DNA from: Euryarchaeota archaeon UBA36
Lineage (GTDB): Archaea > Thermoplasmatota > Poseidoniia > Poseidoniales > Thalassarchaeaceae
Assembly: GCA_002496485.1 (NCBI GenBank)
Contig: DAJW01000154.1
Span: 1-11,484 of the forward strand
Direction of reading: 5' to 3'
DNA: 11,484 bases
Below, in pieces: positions 6,634-11,484 of this stretch. The position numbers and the translations under genes are program-made. The notes beneath the pieces were generated by a model. That model saw nothing but the letters and a program-made list of their open reading frames with translations, searched no databases and was not told the DNA's origin. Position 1 is the stretch's first letter. Each line of letters opens with the position of its first letter.

Positions 6634-7218
6634 TTACTCAATATTTTGTATTAATTTATGTATCTTATATGGAAGTAATGCTCTGTTTACTGGAGTAACT
6701 TCCAAAATTCTTGCATCATCACGCCTTCTAATATCTTGAAGTAATGGATGTCTACTTTTCTTATGCAATGTTAATAGACACGGCGGGTCATTTTGTAGCG
6801 CAATTCTAACGGCTTTTACAAATCCTTCACTTTCAACTGTAAATTTTCCTATTTCATCAATTACCATGATTTCACAGTTACCAATACTGTCCATTATAGC
6901 AGGAACTCCTACTCTTTCAATCTCTGAAGGATCAATACCGAAACCCAATATCCTATTTCTAGAATCAATTTCTCTATGAGCCATTACTCCTTTCTCTCCC
7001 GTTAGGATATTAACACAGGCGAAACCCATTCTTTCTCCATTTTCAATAATAATTTCTGTTCGCATTCCTCCAATGATATTTGCTGGAGCGTTAGGCCCTC
7101 GCATTCTGCTAGACTTCAATCCACCACTTTCCATTATCATATCAATGACTTTCTGTAAAACAATAGATTTACCTGATCTAGGTAGGCCTGTAATTCCTAT
7201 TTTTGGATTAATTCCCAT
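6634..7218 (-). CDS. THEP1-family nucleoside-triphosphatase
   Basis: A 194-residue P-loop NTPase. The Walker A motif is GLPRSGKS (11-18), Walker B is IMVIDEIGKFTV (117-128) with Asp121 and Glu122, and the block GGMRTEIIIENGERMGF (50-66) is the signature of the THEP1 family (NTPase_1), seen in Aquifex and many archaea. Members hydrolyse ATP, GTP and other NTPs slowly in vitro; their cellular role is not settled, though links to nucleotide or RNA metabolism have been proposed. Length is typical. The ATG at 7218 is well supported by a GAGGTG ribosome site 6 nt upstream and a TATA-like box. The two-helix membrane protein, gcvH and rnhA follow on the same strand with small gaps. Confidence 0.88.
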   Translation of the reverse strand: MGINPKIGITGLPRSGKSIVLQKVIDMIMESGGLKSSRMRGPNAPANIIGGMRTEIIIENGERMGFACVNILTGEKGVMAHREIDSRNRILGFGIDPSEIERVGVPAIMDSIGNCEIMVIDEIGKFTVESEGFVKAVRIALQNDPPCLLTLHKKSRHPLLQDIRRRDDARILEVTPVNRALLPYKIHKLIQNIE

Positions 7219-7224
7219 TGATTA

Positions 7225-7264
7225 CACCTCTATTTCAATACATTCCGTGGAATTATAATTATTC
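7225..7264 (-). promoter_or_regulatory. Promoter and strong ribosome site of the THEP1 gene
   Basis: On the minus strand AATAATTATAATTCC (about 7249-7264) forms a TATA-like element some 31-46 nt before the ATG. GAGGTG (7225-7230) lies 6 nt before the ATG and is the best Shine-Dalgarno match in the window. The rest of the 127-bp spacer, to 7345, is AT-rich; it holds a TTTCCGGAAA palindrome (7309-7318) and T-rich minus-strand runs after the methylase stop that could terminate transcription. Confidence 0.5.
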
Positions 7265-7345
7265 CCATGATGTGATTAGTATTAATTCATTTGTTTATAT
7301 GAACAATATTTCCGGAAAATGGAAAATTTTTCAGTCAAAACTAAA

Positions 7346-9334
7346 TTACAGTCGCTTATCATTTCCCAAAACAGATAAAGTCGCGATTTCATTTAGAGGT
7401 GGGAAGGGTAAAGTTTCAATCTCATAATTGTTAACATTATTATTTGCTGCCCATGCTTTAGCCCACAAATCTATTTCTTCAGAGTTTAATTGATTGACTA
7501 TTGCATTAAGTGCATCTTCAGTAGAACCAAACTTTTCACTTAACGATTCCAAAACCTGAGTCGGAAAATCCAGATAACTTACTGAATTTCCAAGAACACA
7601 ACCAGATGGAATTACAGTCCAATATAATCTTCTATCCATACTAGGATTGATTTGAGCGTGACATGCAATTCTGATATCCTTACTCATCTTATTTGGGCCT
7701 ATCCAAAGTGAATTCGCTAATCTTTCATCACTGATAGAATCGTTATCGAATGCAGGATGCTTCAATTCGATTATATTCCCTTCTTTTTCGATGTGGGCCC
7801 CTCTGACAAATGGAAAACCAGTACTATTTTCTTCATCCCAATCAACAATATATTCGGACCAAGAATTCTGATCACCTTCTCCAACCCTAACTTTAATTGT
7901 CTTTCCACTTGGATTTAGCCATGTACCTTGCTCTGTTAGTCTAGGTTTATCAGCTAATTTATTAATAGCCTGTAATGTCCTATCTCTTTCTAAAGAATTT
8001 CTAGGCATTTTTGGTACTGCCCATGTGGTATCTGTCCAGATTGACCATGGACCTCTTTCTAATTCTAAAAATGGTGCATTCTTTTCTAAACCCCTATTAA
8101 CTGACAAATCCTTAGCTTTCAATGGCCCGAAACTTGTTAGAACCTGAGTTTTACCACCAGATGTAACTCCTAAAACAGCTACACCACTAGTTCCACCAAC
8201 GAAAACTCTGTTATCTTCTGGAAAAGACCATACACTATCCCATTCATGCTCCAAAACTAATAACTTCCTAAGTGGAGAACTACTCTTTTCTCTTAGAACA
8301 GATTCTGGAGCTATGATACGAATTCTTCCACCCTTTTTCGTGATTTGTAATGATCTTTCAATGTATAGTCGATATAAATTGACATTCCCCATGATTGCAG
8401 AAAATCTTTTTTTACCATTCAAATCCTTAACTTCTCTCAACTCTTTGGATAGTTCTTTTCGTAATTGACTTCCATTTGGATGCCCTCTAAACCTATCTTT
8501 AATTCTCAACCATGGCGGTCTGCTGACTATCAATGCTGGCTTCTCAATCCATGGCCATTCTTCTCTAAGAGGATCCCCTATTCTGATATTAGTCTCAATT
8601 ATCATTTCAGCTTCGCTATATCCAATGGATTCTTCATTTCCTTGTCCGTGTAAATCAACTAATCCTAACCTACCAAGTACAATTAAAACCCTTTTTCTTG
8701 CTGCCATGATTGCTAATTCTGAAACATCCAGAAGTTGCATACCTTCCAGTAACTTGATTGTATCTTGTTTTTTTATATTTGATTTTTCACCCGATATTCT
8801 TTCACTGTGTATTCTAATTATTCTATCGACAAATAGACCGGCTCCACACGCTGGGTCAGCAAATGGAATTGGAATTCCCGACTTAGTTATTGAGTCTAGA
8901 CGAAAATTACCATCTGAAGGACTTGTATCCTCGCCCTCGATATTTTCATTTACTTGTTTCGCAATTGCTCGAAAACTAGGTGGAAGTGCTGCTAATGATA
9001 GAGTAGCTAAAGGCTCCTTTTTTTGCTTTCTTCCGTTCCTAAATTCATCATTTAATACAGCATCAACAAACCTTGCAGGAGTTGCATAGACTCCCCTAGG
9101 AGAACGACCATCACTCTCAGCCTCAAGTCTAGCTAGAAGATGATCTAATACTGCTCCCGGGTCAGAAAGAAGTCCAGCCGGCAGAGTAGGCCATTTTTTG
9201 GGCAATGCAGCAGCAATAGGCTGCCTCAACTTTGTTGATTTCATCCAAGCTTCTAACCATTCATGAATTTGAATTTCCCTGTCAGGACACTCATGATCGA
9301 GTCTTGCATACCATCCTGAGGTTTCGCTTGCCAT
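7346..9334 (-). CDS. Eco57I/TaqI-type N6-adenine DNA methylase-like protein with aberrant motif IV
   Basis: A 662-residue protein with the layout of gamma-class N6-adenine DNA methyltransferases. Motif X is RGVYATPARFVDAV (80-93), motif I (S-adenosylmethionine binding) is FADPACGAGLFVD (158-170), motif II includes LLDVSELAIMAARKRV (201-216), and motif III is IGDPL (252-256). Motif IV, normally NPPY/NPPW, reads SRPPW (271-275): an arginine replaces the asparagine that contacts the target amino group. The C-terminal half (about 360-662) resembles a target-recognition region, with GFPFVRGAHI near 506-515 and ETLPFPPL near 640-647. I see no nuclease motif in the short N-terminus and no restriction gene beside it. 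It may be an orphan methylase, an inactive derivative, or a DNA-binding protein using the fold. A TATA-like box lies 37-50 nt before the ATG. Confidence 0.82.
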   Translation of the reverse strand: MASETSGWYARLDHECPDREIQIHEWLEAWMKSTKLRQPIAAALPKKWPTLPAGLLSDPGAVLDHLLARLEAESDGRSPRGVYATPARFVDAVLNDEFRNGRKQKKEPLATLSLAALPPSFRAIAKQVNENIEGEDTSPSDGNFRLDSITKSGIPIPFADPACGAGLFVDRIIRIHSERISGEKSNIKKQDTIKLLEGMQLLDVSELAIMAARKRVLIVLGRLGLVDLHGQGNEESIGYSEAEMIIETNIRIGDPLREEWPWIEKPALIVSRPPWLRIKDRFRGHPNGSQLRKELSKELREVKDLNGKKRFSAIMGNVNLYRLYIERSLQITKKGGRIRIIAPESVLREKSSSPLRKLLVLEHEWDSVWSFPEDNRVFVGGTSGVAVLGVTSGGKTQVLTSFGPLKAKDLSVNRGLEKNAPFLELERGPWSIWTDTTWAVPKMPRNSLERDRTLQAINKLADKPRLTEQGTWLNPSGKTIKVRVGEGDQNSWSEYIVDWDEENSTGFPFVRGAHIEKEGNIIELKHPAFDNDSISDERLANSLWIGPNKMSKDIRIACHAQINPSMDRRLYWTVIPSGCVLGNSVSYLDFPTQVLESLSEKFGSTEDALNAIVNQLNSEEIDLWAKAWAANNNVNNYEIETLPFPPLNEIATLSVLGNDKRL

Positions 9335-9370
9335 AATGATCGGATTAACTCATGATGTTTGAAGCATTGG

Positions 9371-9384
9371 TATTTTTTTTTATA
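9371..9384 (-). promoter_or_regulatory. TATA-like promoter element of the methylase gene
   Basis: The minus-strand sequence TATAAAAAAAAATA lies 37-50 nt before the ATG at 9334, within the 60-bp spacer after the winged-helix gene. Position and composition fit an archaeal TATA box with a leader of roughly 10-20 nt. It implies the methylase can be expressed independently of the upstream gene. Confidence 0.5.
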
Positions 9385-9394
9385 CACAAATTTA

Positions 9395-10006
9395 CTATTT
9401 ATTAAGTCCGAAAACGTCTTGTTCTAGTTCTATAATAACGTTATTTTGCAACAGCCATGATAGAGCTTCATCTACTTCATCAGTTCTAATCCCCAAAGGC
9501 TTCAAGGAATCCTTCAACTCCTCGAAATGTATTGATGAATCAACATAGTCTGCTTCTTCTATTAACACCCTAATGTGCTCAGAAACAATTGATAACAACG
9601 GGTCATCATCTGAAGTCAGTGATCCCAAATCTACCACAGCTACAGATTCTTCAAAACTAGAACTACTTTCTTCCTCATTATTTTTGTTTTTATTACTGTA
9701 AATATCAAATAGATTTTTTTGGTAAGGATCCAAAACTGTATTTTTTCCCACTGCCTGCCGTTTCTTCTTCAAACTCTTAACAAGATTTTCAATTCTGTGT
9801 AATCTCTGCTCAAGCCTCAATCGCTCTCTTCCAAAATGTAATTCTACCATTTCTAGCTCTTGAATTGCAATCTTGTCCAGCCATTTAGCTAAATCCCAAT
9901 GAGGATCATGTCTAAGCATTGTGTCCCATAAAAGAACTAAAGACTCAGGAAGGCTATTAACATCTATTTTTGTCTTCTCTTTCTTGTCTTCGGGGGGTCT
10001 GACCAT
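9395..10006 (-). CDS. Predicted coiled-coil and winged-helix protein, function unknown
   Basis: A 203-residue soluble protein that I do not recognise. Three parts are visible. Residues 37-86 form a long charged helix, probably coiled coil, ending in a basic patch SLKKKRQ (78-84). Residues 103-134 are a low-complexity acidic, Ser- and Asn-rich linker. Residues 137-203 look like a winged helix: helix LLSIVSEHIRVLIEE, helix HFEELKDSLKPLGI, then TDEVDEALSWLLQNNVIIEL followed by a short wing. That domain shape is common in archaeal DNA-binding and replication proteins and is inferred here from pattern only. The start ATG at 10006 has GAGTGA upstream and a TATA-like stretch about 40-55 nt away. It is divergent from the dehydrogenase gene and precedes the methylase by 60 bp. 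A DNA-associated role is plausible, not shown. Confidence 0.7.
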   Translation of the reverse strand: MVRPPEDKKEKTKIDVNSLPESLVLLWDTMLRHDPHWDLAKWLDKIAIQELEMVELHFGRERLRLEQRLHRIENLVKSLKKKRQAVGKNTVLDPYQKNLFDIYSNKNKNNEEESSSSFEESVAVVDLGSLTSDDDPLLSIVSEHIRVLIEEADYVDSSIHFEELKDSLKPLGIRTDEVDEALSWLLQNNVIIELEQDVFGLNK

Positions 10007-10044
10007 ATTTCACTCAGACATGTGACCGTCTATGAATCATCCCC

Positions 10045-10062
10045 TTATTTTTTTTTAAATAA
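10045..10062. promoter_or_regulatory. AT-rich core promoter shared by divergent genes
   Basis: TTATTTTTTTTTAAATAA lies in the 97-bp spacer between the winged-helix gene (minus, start 10006) and the dehydrogenase gene (plus, start 10104). Both strands read as TATA-like runs, each roughly 40-57 nt from its start codon, so leaders of about 15-20 nt are expected. Whether there are one or two functional boxes cannot be told from sequence alone. Confidence 0.45.
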
Positions 10063-10079
10063 TCAATCTCAAGATTGAT
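10062..10079. promoter_or_regulatory. Near-perfect 18-bp palindrome, candidate operator
   Basis: ATCAATCT-CA-AGATTGAT is an inverted repeat with 8-bp arms and a 2-bp centre. It directly follows the AT-rich core element, so it would fall between the TATA box and the expected transcription start of the dehydrogenase gene, the typical place for an archaeal repressor to block RNA polymerase. It could also form a small hairpin if transcribed. No regulator is identified. Confidence 0.5.
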
Positions 10080-10103
10080 GAATGAAAAGGAATTGCAGAG
10101 GCC

Positions 10104-11294
10104 ATGAGCACGTACAGGGTCACAGTTCTACCCGGTGATGGTACAGGAAAGGAAGTGATGTTAGAATCAATGAAAGTATTAGATATATTTCATAAATTTA
10201 GCCCTTTATCTTTCGACATTACCCAAATTCCATGTGGTGGAGAATATTATCTAGATACCGGTGAAGAGTGGCCAAAAGGATCATTCGAATTTTGTAGAGA
10301 CCAATCTGATGCAATACTACTTGGCGCAATTGGCTGGCCTAATGCAAAGTTACCCAACGGAGATAATGCTGGAGGGCAATGCATATTGGGACTTCGATCT
10401 GGCTTAGATTTGTATGCTAACATTAGACCCGTAAAGTTGTATAAAGGAATTAGACATAAAGTACATGGACAGTTTAATGACATTTGGAATCCTAAACTGG
10501 TAGATCTAGTTCTAATTAGAGAGAATACTGAAGGCCTGTACCATAGTCTACTTAGAAGATCAGCACAAGCTGCAATAGGTAAAAAAGACTCACCAATGGA
10601 AATAAAAAACTTTCCTGGATTAGAAGGAGAAGTTGCATGGGATCCACGACCAATTTCTCGAAGCGGATCTGAAAGGGTAATCAGATTTGGTTTTGAATTA
10701 GCAAAAAGACGATCAGATACTCATAGAAAGAAACAGAAATTAACCTGTGTAGACAAAAGTAATGTTTTACGCGGATGTCGCCTATTTAGAAAGATCTTTG
10801 ATGAAATTTCTGAGGAATATCCAGAAATCGAAACATCGAAAGCTTTCATTGATGCATTCACGATGTGGTTAGTTAGAGATCCTGAGGATTTAGATGTTGT
10901 AGTGCTTCCAAATATGTTTGGAGACATTGCGACAGATTTAGCTTCTGTATTGCAGGGCGGACTCGGTATGGCAGCTAGTGCAAATATTGGTGATAATCAC
11001 ATGTTATTCGAACCAGTTCATGGGTCATCTCCAAAATATGCCGGTAAGGGAGTAGTAAATCCTATAGCCGCAATTTCATCATTGCAATTAATGTTTGAAT
11101 ATTTAGGAGTAAGGAATAATGACTCAATCGCTACACAATGTTCGACAATTCTGGATACAGCAATTTCTACACATCTATCTAGTAGAAAATTGATGACTTA
11201 TGATCTAGGTGGTAATGCGTCTACTTCCGATGTTGGAGATTCCATATCTCAAATCTGTAAAGAGTCTTTGATTAGTCACTATTCAAATGAATAG
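10104..11294 (+). CDS. Isocitrate/3-isopropylmalate dehydrogenase family protein
   Basis: A 396-residue NAD(P)-dependent oxidative decarboxylase of the beta-hydroxyacid family. Landmarks are LPGDGTGKEV (9-18), LGLRSGLDLYANIRP (95-109, substrate loop), RENTEGLY (139-146) with Tyr146, DKSN (217-220) with Lys218, FIDAF (248-252) with Asp250, PNMFGDIATD (269-278) with metal ligands Asp274 and Asp278, EPVHGSSPKYAG (303-314) and TYDLGGNAST (365-374). The substrate loop and TYDLGG resemble isopropylmalate dehydrogenase (LeuB), whereas Lys311-Tyr312 and Tyr366 match the NADP-contacting residues of isocitrate dehydrogenase (Lys344, Tyr345, Tyr391 in E. coli). At nearly 400 residues it is longer than usual LeuB (about 350-360), with extra sequence around 120-135 and 150-185. 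Substrate is therefore left open. The ATG follows AGAGGCC; an 18-bp palindrome lies 25-42 nt upstream. No leu-pathway gene is adjacent. Confidence 0.85.
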   Translation: MSTYRVTVLPGDGTGKEVMLESMKVLDIFHKFSPLSFDITQIPCGGEYYLDTGEEWPKGSFEFCRDQSDAILLGAIGWPNAKLPNGDNAGGQCILGLRSGLDLYANIRPVKLYKGIRHKVHGQFNDIWNPKLVDLVLIRENTEGLYHSLLRRSAQAAIGKKDSPMEIKNFPGLEGEVAWDPRPISRSGSERVIRFGFELAKRRSDTHRKKQKLTCVDKSNVLRGCRLFRKIFDEISEEYPEIETSKAFIDAFTMWLVRDPEDLDVVVLPNMFGDIATDLASVLQGGLGMAASANIGDNHMLFEPVHGSSPKYAGKGVVNPIAAISSLQLMFEYLGVRNNDSIATQCSTILDTAISTHLSSRKLMTYDLGGNASTSDVGDSISQICKESLISHYSNE

Positions 11295-11298
11295 TATC

Positions 11299-11484
11299 TC
11301 AGATGAAGCTACTACTAATTTTTTTCAACGATTCATTCAACGCGCTAATATTGTCCCATTCACTAGGTGAATAATTACTAGTAATCACTTCATTGTAAAT
11401 TTCTTCGAATGCTCTAGATACTTCATCTACGATTGTAACTGTTGCCATTCTTGCAGTTCTTGAGAGTGGATTTAAATCAATAAC
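11299..11484 (-). CDS. 4-phosphopantoate--beta-alanine ligase (archaeal phosphopantothenate synthetase), C-terminal part
   Basis: Only the last 61 codons are in the window; the gene runs off the right edge. The segment begins VIDLNPLSRTARMATVTIVD, followed by EVSRAF. This DLNPLSRTA...IVD-RA block is the C-terminal signature of the archaeal phosphopantothenate synthetase family (DUF137), which joins 4-phosphopantoate and beta-alanine with ATP in the archaeal route to coenzyme A. The family is specific to archaea, so it also supports the assignment of the organism. After the block there are about 35 extra residues, including NYSPSEWDNISALNESLKKI, whereas relatives as I remember them stop soon after the IVD helix. 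The TGA stop at 11299-11301 lies 4 bp from the convergent dehydrogenase stop. Family assignment rests on one motif, but a distinctive one. Confidence 0.75.
   Translation of the reverse strand, partial: VIDLNPLSRTARMATVTIVDEVSRAFEEIYNEVITSNYSPSEWDNISALNESLKKISSSFI

Noticed and set aside
7309..7318. TTTCCGGAAA palindrome as an operator
   Set aside because: At 10 bp in AT-rich sequence it is not striking, and it lies beyond the THEP1 TATA-like box with no sign of a second copy nearby.
7218..7427. Plus-strand open frame across the spacer between the THEP1 and methylase genes
   Set aside because: It overlaps the ends of both genes and the THEP1 promoter and ribosome site, and its translation looks like random AT-rich sequence.
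8465..9089. Plus-strand open frames within the methylase gene
   Set aside because: They are antisense to motifs I-IV of the methylase-like protein and show no coherent domains.
7346..10006. A restriction-modification or phage-defence island
   Set aside because: There is no nuclease motif, specificity subunit, helicase or mobile-element gene, and the flanking genes are ordinary metabolism; the methylase-like gene stands alone.

Overview
The window looks like a piece of a free-living archaeal genome, most likely a low-GC marine planktonic euryarchaeon (Marine Group II/III, Poseidoniales-like). The taxon is an inference; the archaeal assignment is better supported. The C-terminus of an archaeal-type phosphopantothenate synthetase sits at the right edge, several genes have TATA-like AT-rich boxes about 30-45 nt before their starts, ribosome sites resemble GGTGA/GAGGTG, a THEP1-type NTPase is present, and a tRNA-Cys carries an encoded CCA. 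Genes are packed tightly. I see no CRISPR array, insertion sequence, integrase or rRNA.

Left part (79-2578, minus strand): an apparent operon reading right to left encodes a class I/II PLP aminotransferase, a pyruvoyl S-adenosylmethionine decarboxylase (SpeD) and a deoxyhypusine-synthase-like protein that lacks the catalytic lysine. SpeD and the DHS-like gene abut stop-to-start, so a shared role in polyamine chemistry is the natural reading. A GC-rich spacer with short inverted repeats (2579-2660) separates this operon from a plus-strand tRNA-Cys(GCA) with an odd elbow.

Middle part (2736-5244): a minus-strand polytopic membrane protein with a clear twofold internal repeat; then a serine/threonine dehydratase or serine racemase gene interrupted by one in-frame TAA where the family usually has a lysine; then, divergently, a small four-helix membrane protein.

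Right-central part (5247-10006, all minus strand): a winged-helix/coiled-coil protein, an Eco57I/TaqI-type DNA methylase with an aberrant motif IV, a THEP1 NTPase, a two-helix membrane protein, glycine cleavage H protein (GcvH) and ribonuclease HI. At least the first three have their own TATA-like promoters; gcvH and rnhA are separated by one base.

Right end (10104-11484): a plus-strand isocitrate/isopropylmalate-family dehydrogenase, divergent from the winged-helix gene across a shared AT-rich promoter with a near-perfect 18-bp palindrome, and then the convergent, truncated phosphopantothenate synthetase of CoA biosynthesis.

Most of this is housekeeping metabolism. The points most worth a second look are the lysine-less DHS-like/SpeD pair, the nonsense codon in the dehydratase, the degenerate methylase motif, the palindromic operator candidate and the altered tRNA elbow.
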